Notes: generated by a model not told the origin, from the sequence alone. Counted from the stretch's first letter, positions 1-9,415 are shown. The stretch is 64,000 bases of DNA from Geodermatophilaceae bacterium URHB0062 (GCA_000620185.1 JHVO01000012.1:124001-188000), one strand, 5' to 3'. Program-made: numbers and translations.

Positions 1-363
1 GCCCTGAACTCGACGCTGTTCACGGTCGTGGGCTACGGCACAGAGGTGCGCAAGTCCCCCACGGGCCCCCAGAAGCCGACGCCGCAGAGCTACCCGATCG
101 TGCGCCGCTACACCGACGCCGTGGGCCAGAAGCTGACTCCGCAGATCCTCCAGGTCAACGGCAACGAGCACGACATCCGCGGGGGCGGGGGTAGCTGCTT
201 CGGCGACTCCGGCGGCCCCACGTTCGACCCCCAGGGCTACCTGGTCACCGTGACGAGCTACGGCTACACCTCCAACTGTCGCTACCTCGACGGCCTCCAG
301 CGCGTCGACATCGCGGTCGTCCAGAACTGGCTGGCCACGTTCGGGGTCTACCCGGCGGCCTGA
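1..363 (+). CDS. Trypsin-like serine protease, C-terminal part (5' end outside window)
   Basis: The frame is open from the first base of the window, so the N-terminus, including any signal peptide and the catalytic His and Asp, lies upstream. The visible 120 residues contain GGGGSCFGDSGGP, which matches the catalytic-serine block GDSGGP of the S1 (chymotrypsin) family. It is followed by a typical VTSYGY strand, an NCRYLDG loop and a C-terminal helix with VQNWL. The two cysteines (SCFGD and SNCRY) could form the usual disulfide near the S1 pocket. Family knowledge suggests a secreted endopeptidase; the substrate cannot be told. The gene ends with TGA and is followed by a strong hairpin. Confidence 0.85.
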   Translation, partial: ALNSTLFTVVGYGTEVRKSPTGPQKPTPQSYPIVRRYTDAVGQKLTPQILQVNGNEHDIRGGGGSCFGDSGGPTFDPQGYLVTVTSYGYTSNCRYLDGLQRVDIAVVQNWLATFGVYPAA

Positions 364-380
364 GCCAGCGCACCGTTCGC

Positions 381-416
381 CGCGGGCCCCGCTCCTCCCT
401 TGGGGCGGGGCCCGCG
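381..416 (+). terminator. GC-rich hairpin terminator after the protease gene
   Basis: An inverted repeat with arms CGCGGGCCCCGCTCC and its complement (381-395 and 402-416, one G-T pair) and a 6-base loop lies 18 bases after the protease stop codon. There is no T-run, as is common for actinobacterial terminators. Confidence 0.6.
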
Positions 417-584
417 TGCGTCGCGGCTCGGTCCTCCGGGGACGACGCCGCCCCGCGTCGCACACCCCGCGGGGGGAAAACCCGACACGCCGGAACGCCG
501 GAGGGCCTTCAGGCGTTGACCTGACCGAGTGGAGTGCAGCACGGTGATCTCCACGACCGACGAAGTCACCTCGAGGAGATGACG

Positions 585-1385
585 ATGCCCAGCAACAACC
601 CGGTGTTCGGCCGGGGCTTCGGCAGTGCCCAGCAGGCCAGCTGGGGCACCGCGCCGGCGCAGCAGTACGGCGCGCCGACCTACGCCGACCCCTACGCCGC
701 ACCTTCGCCGTACGCGGCGACCACCACGCGCTACATGACGATGGACGACGTCGTCACCAAGACGGGCCTCTCGTTCCTGGTGACGGTCATCGCGGCCGCG
801 GCCGCGTGGGCGATGCCCGGTGACGCAGCCCTCGGGCTCGCACTGCCCGCCGTTCTCGTCGCCTTCGTGCTCGGCCTGGTGATCGCGTTCAAGCAGATCG
901 CCAACCCGGCCGCCACCCTCGCCTACGGCGCCATCTACGGCTTCGCGCTCGGCGCGATCAGCGAGGTCTTCAACACCGTCTACCCCGGCATCGTGATGCA
1001 GGCGCTGATCGGCACCTTCGGTGTCTTCGCCGGCATGCTCGTGGTCTACAAGACCGGTGCCATCCGCGTGACGCCGAAGTTCACCCGCTGGGTGATCGGC
1101 GCGCTCGTCGGCGCCCTGGTGCTGTCGCTGGCCAACTTCGTCGCCTACTTCTTCATGAGCGACGGCCTGGGCCTGCGCTCCGGTGGCCCGGTGGCGATCG
1201 TCTTCAGCCTGGTGATGATCGGGATCGCGGCATTCATGCTGCTGCTCGACTTCGACATGGCCGACGAGGCGATCCGTCGCGGCGCCCCCGCGAAGTTCGC
1301 CTGGTACATCGCCTTCGGCCTGCTGGTCACGGTCGTCTGGCTGTACATGGAGATCCTGCGGCTGCTCAGCTACTTCCGCGAGTAA
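585..1385 (+). CDS. Bax inhibitor-1/YccA family membrane protein
   Basis: A 266-residue protein with a Gln/Ala/Pro/Tyr-rich cytoplasmic N-terminus of about 45 residues, followed by about seven hydrophobic segments. The pattern, with a short Asp-containing last segment (LLLDFDMADEAIRRGAP) and a C-terminal WLYMEILRLLSYFRE, is that of actinobacterial Bax inhibitor-1/YccA proteins. The family contains pH-sensitive calcium leak channels and regulators of membrane proteolysis; its role in actinobacteria is not established. The start is the second of two close ATGs (579 and 585), because GAGGAG at 573-578 is correctly spaced only for 585. A strong hairpin follows the stop. Confidence 0.85.
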   Translation: MPSNNPVFGRGFGSAQQASWGTAPAQQYGAPTYADPYAAPSPYAATTTRYMTMDDVVTKTGLSFLVTVIAAAAAWAMPGDAALGLALPAVLVAFVLGLVIAFKQIANPAATLAYGAIYGFALGAISEVFNTVYPGIVMQALIGTFGVFAGMLVVYKTGAIRVTPKFTRWVIGALVGALVLSLANFVAYFFMSDGLGLRSGGPVAIVFSLVMIGIAAFMLLLDFDMADEAIRRGAPAKFAWYIAFGLLVTVVWLYMEILRLLSYFRE

Positions 1386-1394
1386 GACGGCCCG

Positions 1395-1438
1395 ACGACG
1401 AAGGCCCGGTCCCCACGAGGGGGCCGGGCCTTCGTCGT
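1395..1438 (+). terminator. Strong hairpin terminator after the Bax-inhibitor gene
   Basis: A 20-bp stem (1395-1414 with 1419-1438, one G-T pair) closed by the tetraloop ACGA begins 9 bases after the stop codon. It contains the common terminator core AAGGCCCGG/CCGGGCCTT. Confidence 0.8.
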
Positions 1439-1456
1439 TCCTGCCCCGGCCTCCGA

Positions 1457-1514
1457 CGATCATGGAGCGGTGACCACCGCCGGGCGCCCGGGAGTGGTCA
1501 CCGCTCCATGATCG
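1457..1514. repeat. Long perfect inverted repeat between convergent genes
   Basis: The 21-bp arms CGATCATGGAGCGGTGACCAC (1457-1477, less one base here: 1457-1476 plus the pair 1477/1494) and 1494-1514 are exact complements around a 16-base loop. The repeat sits between two convergent genes and follows a separate classical terminator, so a second terminator is not obviously needed. It has the same architecture as the repeats at 10699, 12870, 45908 and 52514. Confidence 0.9.
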
Positions 1515-1529
1515 CGGCCGAGGGGGCCG

Positions 1530-2750
1530 TCAGGAGAGGCGCTCGAGCACCATCGCCATGCCCATGCCGCCCCCCACGCACATCGTCTCGAGGCCGAAGG
1601 TCTTGTCACGGGTCTGCAGGCCGTTGATCAGCGTGCCGGTGATGCGGGCGCCGGTCATGCCGAAGGGGTGGCCCACGGCGATGGCGCCGCCGTGCACGTT
1701 CAGCTTGTCGATGTCGATGCCCAGGTCGCGGTAGCTGGGGATGACCTGCGCCGCGAACGCCTCGTTGATCTCGACCAGGTCCATGTCGTCGATCGTCATG
1801 CCTGCCCGCTGCAGCGCCAGCTTCGACGCGTCGACCGGCCCGTAGCCCATGATCTCCGGCGACAGGCCGGTGACCGCGGTCGAGACCACCCGGGCCAGCG
1901 GGGTCAGGCCGAGCTCGCGCGCCTTGGTGTCGCTCATGACGATGACGGCGGCCGCGCCGTCGTTGAGCGGGCAGGCGTTGCCGGCGGTCACCCGGCCGTC
2001 GGGGCGGAACACCGGCTTGAGCCCGGAGATGCCCTCCAGCGTCGTCCCGGCGCGCGGGCCGTCGTCCTTGCTGACGACCGTGCCGTCCGGCGTCGTGACC
2101 GGGGTGATCTCGCGTTCCCAGAAGCCCTCGTCGATGGCCTTCTCGGCGAGGTTCTGCGACCGGACGGCGAACTCGTCCATGTCCTGCCGGGAGACGTCCT
2201 TGTACAGCGCCAGGTTCTCGGCCGTCTGGCCCATGGCGACGTAGATGTCGGGGACGTCGCCGTCCTCCCGCGGGTCGTGCCAGCTGTCGGCGCCGCTCTC
2301 GGCGACCTTGGCGACCCGCGCCTGGGCGTCGGTGAACACCGGGTTCTGGGTGTCGGGCAGCGAGTCGCTGTTGCCCTTCACGAACCGGGAGACCATCTCC
2401 ACGCCCGCCGAGATGAAGACGTCGCCCTCGCCGGCCTTGATCGCGTGCATGGCCATGCGGGTGGTCTGCAGCGACGAGGAGCAGTAGCGGGTGATCGTCG
2501 TCCCCGGCAGGTGGTCCATGCCGAGCAGCACGCTCACCACGCGGCCCATGTTGTAGCCCTGCTCACCCCCGGGCAGGCCGCAGCCGAGCATGAGGTCGTC
2601 GATGTCGGCGGGGTCGAGTGCCGGCACCTTGTCGAGCGCGGCGCGGATGATGGTCGCGGCCAGGTCGTCGGGCCGCAGGTCCTTGAGGGAGCCCTTGAAC
2701 GCCCGGCCGATAGGGGAGCGGGCGGTCGCGACGATGACGGCTTCGGGCAT
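1530..2750 (-). CDS. Acetyl-CoA acetyltransferase (thiolase)
   Basis: A 406-residue thiolase, the usual family length. The enzyme cleaves or forms the 3-ketoacyl-CoA bond in beta-oxidation or acetoacetyl-CoA synthesis in the cytoplasm. The nucleophilic cysteine is in TRYCSSSLQ (Cys90), the general-base His in [17 protein letters not shown], and the second active-site Cys in [12 protein letters not shown] near the C-terminus. NEAFAA is also present. The ATG is preceded by GGAGGACC. No partner dehydrogenase or hydratase gene lies next to it, so biosynthetic (AtoB-like) and degradative (FadA-like) roles cannot be separated; fatty-acid oxidation is the more likely one for this actinobacterial type. 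Confidence 0.92.
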   Translation of the reverse strand: MPEAVIVATARSPIGRAFKGSLKDLRPDDLAATIIRAALDKVPALDPADIDDLMLGCGLPGGEQGYNMGRVVSVLLGMDHLPGTTITRYCSSSLQTTRMAMHAIKAGEGDVFISAGVEMVSRFVKGNSDSLPDTQNPVFTDAQARVAKVAESGADSWHDPREDGDVPDIYVAMGQTAENLALYKDVSRQDMDEFAVRSQNLAEKAIDEGFWEREITPVTTPDGTVVSKDDGPRAGTTLEGISGLKPVFRPDGRVTAGNACPLNDGAAAVIVMSDTKARELGLTPLARVVSTAVTGLSPEIMGYGPVDASKLALQRAGMTIDDMDLVEINEAFAAQVIPSYRDLGIDIDKLNVHGGAIAVGHPFGMTGARITGTLINGLQTRDKTFGLETMCVGGGMGMAMVLERLS

Positions 2751-2855
2751 GGGTCCTCCACGATGAGGCGGGCCCCGACGGAGGGGGCGTCGGTCACCTC
2801 GAAACTACTCCGCGGTAACGCCCGCGACGACGGCCGTCCCGCAGCCGACGACGGC

Positions 2856-3890
2856 TCAGCCCCCGACCGGGGACTCCGCCGATTCGCCCGCCGACTCCTC
2901 GGCCTGCTCGGGCGTGAGGATCTCCGGCGGACGGCGCCGGCGCAGCAGTGCCCACGGTCCCCAGGGGCCGGAGTCCGAGCCGCCCACCTCGGCCGGCTGC
3001 ACCTCGGTGCCGGTGCGGCTGGCCGCCCGGGCCGCCGCCTGCGCGACGGGGCGCACGGTGCCGCGCCGGATCGGCCGGACCCCGCGGTCGGCCGCGGCCG
3101 GCCAGACGCCCACGGCGTCCGCCACCGACGGCAGCAGCACCGCGGCGGCCTGCGCGTAGCCGGCGGCGCTGGGGTGGAACTCGTCGATGCTGAACATGCT
3201 GTGGTCCGAGGCGAACGCCGGGCCGAGCACCGAGCCGAGCGACACGGTGCGGCCGCCGGCGTTCACGACCGCGATGGTCTGCGCGGCGGCCAGCTGCCGG
3301 CTCCACCGGCGGGCCAGGAGGCGGAGCGGCTGCCCGATCGGCCGGATGGTGCCGAGGTCCGGGCAGGTGCCGACGACGACCTCGCAGCCGGTCTCGGTCA
3401 GCCGGCGCACCGCCTCGGCGAGGTGCGCGACAGCCACCGACGGACTGGTCCGGCTGGTGACGTCGTTGGCGCCGATCATGATCAGGGCGACGTCGGGACG
3501 TTCGGGCAGAACCTGGTCGACCTGGTCGGCGAGCTGCGGGGAGCGTGCGCCCGAGACGGCGGCCCGCACGAACCGGACCGGTCGCTCGGCCAGTTCGGCG
3601 AGACCGGCCGCGATCAGGACGCCGGGCGTCTCGGTGGCCCGCTCCACGCCGAGCCCGACGGCACTGGAATCGCCGAGCACGGCGAAGACGATCGGCTTGC
3701 CACGGCCCCGGCCGTAGAGGCCCTCGCCCGACGGCGGCGGGGCCTTCGACGTCCGGGCCTCGACACGGCGGCGGGCGGCTCGGGCCTCTTCGCGCAGCAG
3801 GGCGACGAGGGCTGCCCCGCCCAGGGCGACGCTGCCACCGCCGTAGGCAGTGGCCGCGGCCAGGCGCCGTGCCGTCGCGGTCCGGACCAC
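2856..3890 (-). CDS. SGNH/GDSL-type hydrolase
   Basis: A 344-residue protein with an N-terminal hydrophobic stretch (about residues 10-32) that may be a membrane anchor or signal. SGNH blocks follow: block I is VLGDSSAVGLG (nucleophile Ser75), block III is MIGANDVTS, and block V is DEFHPSAAGY with the catalytic Asp and His. Members hydrolyse ester bonds of lipids or polysaccharide acetyl groups; the substrate here is unknown. The C-terminal 80 residues are rich in Arg, Pro and Glu and probably disordered. The gene is divergent from the DUF2252 gene, with an 89-base shared upstream region. Confidence 0.88.
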   Translation of the reverse strand: MVRTATARRLAAATAYGGGSVALGGAALVALLREEARAARRRVEARTSKAPPPSGEGLYGRGRGKPIVFAVLGDSSAVGLGVERATETPGVLIAAGLAELAERPVRFVRAAVSGARSPQLADQVDQVLPERPDVALIMIGANDVTSRTSPSVAVAHLAEAVRRLTETGCEVVVGTCPDLGTIRPIGQPLRLLARRWSRQLAAAQTIAVVNAGGRTVSLGSVLGPAFASDHSMFSIDEFHPSAAGYAQAAAVLLPSVADAVGVWPAAADRGVRPIRRGTVRPVAQAAARAASRTGTEVQPAEVGGSDSGPWGPWALLRRRRPPEILTPEQAEESAGESAESPVGG

Positions 3891-3979
3891 ATCTCCTCCG
3901 TCCCGATCCGCCGAGTTCCCCCTGCTGGCCAGGTTATCGGCCCCCTACGGTGCTGCACGTGTCCCTATCACCCGCTGGT

Positions 3980-5311
3980 ATGACCGAATCCACAGACCTC
4001 GACGGGCGGGCCGCCGACATCGTCCGCGTGCTGGTCGACGCCTTCGCCGACCTCATGGAGGCCGACGCCGACGCCTTCCGGACGAAGTTCCGCAAGATGG
4101 CCGCCGACCCGTTCGCGTTCTACCGGGGCAGCGCCTGTCTGTTCTACGCCGACATGGCGACGTCGGAGGACCCCTGGTGCGACGAGCGGACGTCGCGCGT
4201 CTGGATCCAGGGCGATCTGCACGCCGAGAACTTCGGCACGTACATGGACAGCGCCGGGCGGATCGTCTTCGACGTCAACGACTTCGACGAGGCCTACCTC
4301 GGGCACCTGAGCTGGGACCTGCGGCGGTTCGCGGCGAGCTTCGCGCTCCTGTCGTGGCGGAAGGCGCTCTCCGACGACGCCATCGGTGAGCTCATCGGGA
4401 TCTACCTGCGCGCCTACCTGGACCAGGTCGAGGCGTTCACGCGCTCGGACGAGGACCGCTCGTTCGCGCTGGTCAAGGACAACACCGAGGGGGCGGTCCG
4501 CGAGGTCATCCTCGAGACGGCGACCCGCACCCGGCAGGAACTGCTCGGCCGCATCACGGTGGTCGAGGACCACGAGCGGCGCTTCGCCGACGGCCCGCAG
4601 AACCGCCGGCTCGACGACGACGAACGGGCCCGCGTCATGGCCGCGCTCGACCGCTACCGGGAGACGGTGCACCCGCCGCGGCGGCGCCGGGACGTCGCCT
4701 ACGACGTGAAGGACGTCGTCGGAACCGGCGGCTTCGGCATCGGCAGCGCCGGGCTGCCCGCGTACAACGTGCTCCTCGAGGGGTACGACCAGGCGCTGGA
4801 GAACGACGTCGTCCTGTCGATCAAGCAGGGCAACGTGGCCGCGCCGAGCCGCATCGTCGACGACGCCGACATCCGCGACTACTTCGAGCACGAGGGCCAC
4901 CGGACGGCGACCAGCCAGCGGGCGCTGCAGGCCAACGCCTCCCAGTTCCTGGGCTGGACCGAGATCGGCGGGGTCGGCTTCGCCGTCGCCGAGCTATCGC
5001 CGTACGAGCTCGACCTGGACTGGGACGACCTCACCGAGCCCGACCAGATGCGGCCGGTGCTGGCGCAGCTGGGCAGGGCGACGGCCAAGCTGCACTGCGT
5101 CGGGGACGCCGACAGCGACCACGCGCTCGTGCCGTTCCAGATGGAGGAGGCGATCACCGCGATGGTCGGCGACCGGCGCGAGGAGTTCGTCGCGGACCTC
5201 GTCCGGTTCGCGCACGAGTACGCCCGCCGGACCCAGGAGGACCACCGGCTGTTCGTCGACGCCTTCCGCGCCGGCGCGATCCCCGGGATCAGCTCGAGCG
5301 CGGCGCTGTAG
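3980..5311 (+). CDS. DUF2252 family protein
   Basis: A 443-residue protein that covers the whole DUF2252 family. It shows family hallmarks that resemble a kinase-like catalytic loop: GDLHAENFG (about residues 78-86) and FDVNDFDEAYLGH (about 96-108), plus GTGGFGIGSAG in the middle. The family resembles aminoglycoside phosphotransferase-like folds, but no substrate is established. ATG at 3980 is chosen because the upstream part of the open frame has no family similarity. The 3' end overlaps the convergent acetyltransferase gene by 23 bases. Confidence 0.85.
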   Translation: MTESTDLDGRAADIVRVLVDAFADLMEADADAFRTKFRKMAADPFAFYRGSACLFYADMATSEDPWCDERTSRVWIQGDLHAENFGTYMDSAGRIVFDVNDFDEAYLGHLSWDLRRFAASFALLSWRKALSDDAIGELIGIYLRAYLDQVEAFTRSDEDRSFALVKDNTEGAVREVILETATRTRQELLGRITVVEDHERRFADGPQNRRLDDDERARVMAALDRYRETVHPPRRRRDVAYDVKDVVGTGGFGIGSAGLPAYNVLLEGYDQALENDVVLSIKQGNVAAPSRIVDDADIRDYFEHEGHRTATSQRALQANASQFLGWTEIGGVGFAVAELSPYELDLDWDDLTEPDQMRPVLAQLGRATAKLHCVGDADSDHALVPFQMEEAITAMVGDRREEFVADLVRFAHEYARRTQEDHRLFVDAFRAGAIPGISSSAAL

Positions 5312-5756
5312 ACGGGGGGACGTCGATCAGCATGCCCACGTGCGGGCCGATGCCCGTCTTCTCGAACTCGTCGGTGACGACGGTGAAGCCCATCCGCTCG
5401 TAGAAACCGGCCGCGCCCACCCGGGCGTCGCACCACACCACGTCGCCGCCGCGAGCGGCCACGCGCGCCAGCCCCTCGACCACCAGCGCCCGGCCCGCAC
5501 CGGAGCCGCGCACGTCGGGCTCGGTCGCCATGCCGCGCAGCTGCCAGGGGGACCGGGCGAGCGGACGCCACGGGCAGGGGGCGGGGGAGAAGCGGACGAC
5601 GCCGACGACGCGGTCGCCGGTGCGGGCGGCCAGGTGGAAGGTCGCCTGCTCCTCGTCGCCGGCCCACACGATGTCGCCGCCGTCCGGACGGAGCACCGCC
5701 CCCCGCAGGGCGTACGTGATCTCGGGGGTGACCTCGTCCACGGTCAGGCTGCTCAC
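5289..5756 (-). CDS. GNAT family N-acetyltransferase
   Basis: A 155-residue single-domain protein with the GNAT acetyl-CoA-binding motif A, LRGMATEPDVRGSGAGRALV, including the Q/R-x-x-G-x-G/A signature RGSGAG, and the C-terminal AAGFYERMGFTVVTDEF typical of motif B. It transfers an acetyl group from acetyl-CoA to an amine; the acceptor is unknown. The start is GTG. Its 3' end runs 23 bases into the end of the oppositely oriented DUF2252 gene. Confidence 0.88.
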   Translation of the reverse strand: MSSLTVDEVTPEITYALRGAVLRPDGGDIVWAGDEEQATFHLAARTGDRVVGVVRFSPAPCPWRPLARSPWQLRGMATEPDVRGSGAGRALVVEGLARVAARGGDVVWCDARVGAAGFYERMGFTVVTDEFEKTGIGPHVGMLIDVPPSTAPRSS

Positions 5757-5840
5757 GCCGGTCAGTCTCCCGTGTCCGGCGGCCCCTCTGCAGGGTCCCG
5801 CCGCGAGCCTGCGAGTGGTGGGGGGCAGAGGGGTCCTCTT

Positions 5841-7826
5841 TCAGTGGACCCGGCGGCCCCGCCTGGTGCGCAGGTAGTCGGCCACCACGTACTCGCCGAG
5901 CCGGTCCGCGTCGGGCTGGAACACCCGGCCCCCGGCGCGCTGGGTGAGGTCGTGGACGAAGTGGATCAGGCCGGGGTCGGGATCGAGCGCGAACACGTTC
6001 ACCGTCGCCCCGGTGCGCGCCACGCGTTCCATCTCGGCGACCGTGCGGGCGATCGTCTCGGGCATCGGCGGCCAGCAGAAGAAGGGCGTCCCGTCCTCCT
6101 CGAGGTGCGCCGTCGGCTCGCCGTCGGTCACGACCAGCACGACCGGCTCCGCGTCGCGGTGCCGGGCCAGGAACCGGCGGGCGAGCATCAGCCCGTGCTG
6201 CAGGTTGGTGCCCTGCAGGGTGTCGACGGACAGCTCGGCCAGCGTCTCCGGCCGCAGCACCTGGGCGGTCGAGGAGAACCCGATGATCTGGATGGCGTCC
6301 TGCGGGAACCGCGTGGTCACCAGCGAGTGCAGCGCCATCGCCGTCGACTTCGCCGCGCCCCACGTGCCCCGCAGCGCCATCGAGTAGGAGAGGTCGACCA
6401 GCAGCGCCACCGCCGCACCGGTGCGCCGCTCGGTCTCGACGACCTCGAAGTCGTCGACGGCGATGCGGACGGCCCGCTGTCCCTCGGCCCGGGGCTCGTG
6501 CGCGGTCCGGAGGACGGCGTTCTTCACCGTGCGGACGACGTCCAGCGGCTGCTCGTCGCCGAAGCGCCACTCGCGTGAGCTGCCGGTGAGCTCGCCGGCG
6601 GCACCCGCGTCGGCGACGTCGTGGTCGCCACGGCCGGTGGCGTCGAGCTTGGCGAACACGCGGCGCAGCGCCGTCGCCCCGAGCCGCCGCACCGCCTTGG
6701 GGGAGAGCTCCAGCCGGCCGTCGGAGCGGTTGAGGTATCCCTGGCGCTCGAGCTCCCGCTCCATCTGGCGCAGCGCCGCGAGGTCGTCGACGGCGGGCCG
6801 GCCCAGCGCCCGCTCCAGCAGCTCCTCGTCGATGTCGGCCAGCGAGGCGCCGGCGTAGCCCTGCGACAGCTGGTTGGACAGCGCCTCGAGATCGGCGAGC
6901 TCGGCGACGGCGCTGGTGGCGTCCCCGAGCCCGAGCGAGGGCTCCCCGTCGGGCACCTGCCCGCGCTGGCCCCAGGGGAGATCGGGGCGGGCCTGACGCA
7001 GGGCGTCCTGGAGGTGCGCCATCTCGCTGGCCAGCCCCATGTCCGACATCGCCTGGTTCATGAGGTCGGCGAGCTCCGCCCGCTGCTCGGGGGAGAGGCC
7101 GGCCATCATGCGTTCCTGGGCGGCCGCCCGGCGGGCCAGCGAGTCGATCAGCTCCTCGATCGACTGCGGGTCGTCGGAGAAGAACTGCCCGTGCTTGTCC
7201 ATGAAGTCGCGGAACTGCTGGTCGGTGTCCTCGCCGCGGTTGTGCGCGTCGACCAGCTGCGACAAGTCGGCGACCATGTCCTTGACCGCCTGCATGTCAG
7301 CCGCCGACGCGTTCTCCAGCGCCTGCTTCATGGAGGCGAACGAGCTGTCGAGCACCTCGCGGCGCAGCAGGTCCTGGATCTTGTCGTAGGCCTGGCGCGC
7401 CTCGTCGGAGCGCCACGGGTACTCCTTGAGCGCCCGCACCGCTCCCGCGGTGTCGTCGGGAAGCGCGTCGAGCTCGGCCTCGGCCAGGCGGGCCGAGTCG
7501 TCGGGGTCGGGGAACAGCTCGCGGCGCTCGGCCGAGAGCGCCTGGTCCAGCAGCTCCCGCACCTCCTGCAGGGTGCCGTCCATCCGCCCGGCGGTGCGGG
7601 CCCGGCGCAGCCGCTCGCGCACCGAGCGACGCAGTTCGTCGAGGCCGCGCCGTCCTTCCGTGCCCCGGCGCAGCAGCTCGCGCAGGGCCTCCCGCACCCC
7701 GCTGCCCGAGAGCACCGAGTCACCGATCTCGTCGACGGCGTTGCCCAGGTCGTAGGGCGCCGCGAGGGGATCGGGGCCGCCGTGCCAGCGCCCGTACCGG
7801 TAGCCGCGCCCGCGTCGAGCGGTCAT
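5841..7826 (-). CDS. VWA-domain protein, partner of the upstream AAA ATPase
   Basis: A 661-residue protein. Residues 1-430 are charged, helix-rich and without known catalytic motifs. The C-terminal 200 residues form a von Willebrand factor A domain with an intact MIDAS motif (DLSYSMALRG, DxSxS) and later VTDGEPTAH. In bacteria such proteins pair with MoxR/ChlI-type AAA ATPases as chaperone-like or cofactor-insertion machines. The ATPase gene directly upstream on the same strand (77-base gap) supports this. The target is unknown. The last residues, RTRRGRRVH, are strongly basic. Confidence 0.85.
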   Translation of the reverse strand: MTARRGRGYRYGRWHGGPDPLAAPYDLGNAVDEIGDSVLSGSGVREALRELLRRGTEGRRGLDELRRSVRERLRRARTAGRMDGTLQEVRELLDQALSAERRELFPDPDDSARLAEAELDALPDDTAGAVRALKEYPWRSDEARQAYDKIQDLLRREVLDSSFASMKQALENASAADMQAVKDMVADLSQLVDAHNRGEDTDQQFRDFMDKHGQFFSDDPQSIEELIDSLARRAAAQERMMAGLSPEQRAELADLMNQAMSDMGLASEMAHLQDALRQARPDLPWGQRGQVPDGEPSLGLGDATSAVAELADLEALSNQLSQGYAGASLADIDEELLERALGRPAVDDLAALRQMERELERQGYLNRSDGRLELSPKAVRRLGATALRRVFAKLDATGRGDHDVADAGAAGELTGSSREWRFGDEQPLDVVRTVKNAVLRTAHEPRAEGQRAVRIAVDDFEVVETERRTGAAVALLVDLSYSMALRGTWGAAKSTAMALHSLVTTRFPQDAIQIIGFSSTAQVLRPETLAELSVDTLQGTNLQHGLMLARRFLARHRDAEPVVLVVTDGEPTAHLEEDGTPFFCWPPMPETIARTVAEMERVARTGATVNVFALDPDPGLIHFVHDLTQRAGGRVFQPDADRLGEYVVADYLRTRRGRRVH

Positions 7827-7884
7827 CTGGTCCTCCTCGCTGGCGCTCGTCGGCCGAGATGCCAGTCATGCTCTGTTCAACGGT

Positions 7885-7898
7885 GAGCTCGCGAGCTC
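7885..7898. repeat. 14-bp perfect palindrome between the AAA and VWA genes
   Basis: GAGCTCGCGAGCTC is its own reverse complement and lies in the 77-base gap between the two cotranscribed genes. It could form a small cruciform or be a regulatory site; nothing ties it to a known regulator. Confidence 0.5.
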
Positions 7899-7903
7899 GC
7901 TCA

Positions 7904-9370
7904 CTAGGCGCCGTAGACCGTGCGGGTGCCGTCGGTGTCCTTGGCCAGCCGGCGGGTCAGGTAGAGCCCCTCGAGGGCGAACTCGACCGCGGCGGCGGCC
8001 TGCTCGGCCGACTGCTCGCCCTCCGGGACGCCCAGCCGGCCGAGGAGCTCGGCCAGCTTCGGGATGGTGCCGAGCTGACCGAGCAGGGCCGGCGCGGGGA
8101 CCAGCTCGCCGGACTCGACGGTCTCCCCACCGGTGAAGTGCTCCTGCAGCCCGGTGAGGTCCAGACCCGCGCACCGCGCCCGGAAGGTCTGCGCCGTCGC
8201 CTGTCGCAGCAGGTGCTCGAGGATCTCCATCTCCCGCTCGTCGTCGGGGTCGGCTCCCGAGTCGGCGAACTCGACCTTGCCGCGGCTGGCCGGGACGACG
8301 CAGGGCAGGTCGACCACGCGGGCCACCGGCCGCGTCTCGCCGGCGATGGCGGCCCGGCGGACGGCGGAGGCGGCGACGGTCTCCAGCCCCGCGATCGCGA
8401 ACCGCGCGCTGACGCCCGACCGCTGGTCGACGTGGCTGGACTCGCGGACCAGCCGGGTGAACCGGGCGATGATCTCGGCGAGGTGCTCGGGGATGAGGGG
8501 GCGCTCGAAGGTGGCATCCCCGCCGAGCCACGCGGTGTGGGCCTCCTGGTGCAGCAGCCGGATCTCGTCGGCCAGCTCCAGGGGGTAGTGGGTGCGCACC
8601 TCGGCGCCGAAGCGGTCCTTGAGCGGCGTGATGATCCGGCCCCGGTTCGTGTAGTCCTCCGGGTTCGCGCTGGCCACGAGCAGCAGGTCCAGCGGCAGGC
8701 GCACGCGGTAGCCGCGGATCTGGATGTCCCGCTCCTCCAGCACGTTGAGCAGCGCCACCTGGATGCGTTCGGCCAGGTCGGGCAGCTCGTTGACGCTGAA
8801 GATGCCGCGGTTGGTGCGCGGGACGAGCCCGTAGTGGACGGTCTCCGGGTCGCCCAGGGTGCGGCCCTCGGCCACCTTGATCGGGTCGACGTCTCCGATC
8901 AGGTCGCCGACGCTCGTGTCGGGCGTCGCCAGCTTCTCCCCGAACCGGTCGCTGCGGTGCAGCCAGCCGACCGGGGTGTCGTCACCGAACTGGGCGATCT
9001 GCCGGTGCGCCCACACCGAGATGGGGTGCAGCGGGTGCTCGTTGAGCTCGCTGCCGACGAGCACCGGCGACCACTCGTCGAGGAGGCCGACGAGGGTGCG
9101 GATGAGGCGGGTCTTGCCCTGGCCGCGCTCGCCGAGCAGGACCAGGTCGTGGCCGGCGATGAGCGCGCGCTCGACCTCGGGGAGCACGGTGTCCTCGAAG
9201 CCGACCATGCCGGGCAGGCTGGGCTCGCCCCGGCCGAGACGGGCCAGCAGGTTGCTGCGCAGCTCGGCCTTGACCGGGCGGAAGACGGCGCCGCTGTCGC
9301 GGAGCGCGCCGAGGGTGGTGGGGGCGGGGGAAGGGGTGCCCTGCGGGGGGACGTCCGTCACCTCGACCAC
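7904..9370 (-). CDS. MoxR/magnesium-chelatase-like AAA ATPase
   Basis: A 488-residue AAA+ ATPase. Walker A is GERGQGKT (about residues 80-87). The Walker B region is IFSVNELPDL, which has Asn-Glu in place of the usual Asp-Glu, as seen in ChlI-like proteins, and the sensor region is VASANPEDYTNRGRIITPLKDRFGAEV. The family remodels protein partners with a VWA subunit; the next gene encodes one. The overall sequence is of the type annotated in actinobacteria as 'sigma-54 interaction domain' or 'magnesium chelatase' protein, but no chlorophyll or cobalamin pathway genes are nearby. It is divergent from ilvA. Confidence 0.87.
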   Translation of the reverse strand: MVEVTDVPPQGTPSPAPTTLGALRDSGAVFRPVKAELRSNLLARLGRGEPSLPGMVGFEDTVLPEVERALIAGHDLVLLGERGQGKTRLIRTLVGLLDEWSPVLVGSELNEHPLHPISVWAHRQIAQFGDDTPVGWLHRSDRFGEKLATPDTSVGDLIGDVDPIKVAEGRTLGDPETVHYGLVPRTNRGIFSVNELPDLAERIQVALLNVLEERDIQIRGYRVRLPLDLLLVASANPEDYTNRGRIITPLKDRFGAEVRTHYPLELADEIRLLHQEAHTAWLGGDATFERPLIPEHLAEIIARFTRLVRESSHVDQRSGVSARFAIAGLETVAASAVRRAAIAGETRPVARVVDLPCVVPASRGKVEFADSGADPDDEREMEILEHLLRQATAQTFRARCAGLDLTGLQEHFTGGETVESGELVPAPALLGQLGTIPKLAELLGRLGVPEGEQSAEQAAAAVEFALEGLYLTRRLAKDTDGTRTVYGA

Positions 9371-9394
9371 GGTACGACGGCTCGGCGATCTGTC

Positions 9395-9415
9395 GATGCC
9401 AACTTTCGTGGCATC
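9395..9415. promoter_or_regulatory. Palindrome in the AAA/ilvA divergent promoter region
   Basis: GATGCCA (9395-9401) and TGGCATC (9409-9415) form a perfect 7-bp inverted repeat around ACTTTCG, 38 bases before the ilvA start and 24 bases before the AAA gene start. Size and location suit a dimeric repressor or activator. The regulator is not identified. Confidence 0.45.

Noticed and set aside
1668-3983. A 771-codon plus-strand frame across the thiolase and SGNH hydrolase genes
   Set aside because: It is antisense to two genes with clear catalytic motifs, and its product has shadow composition.
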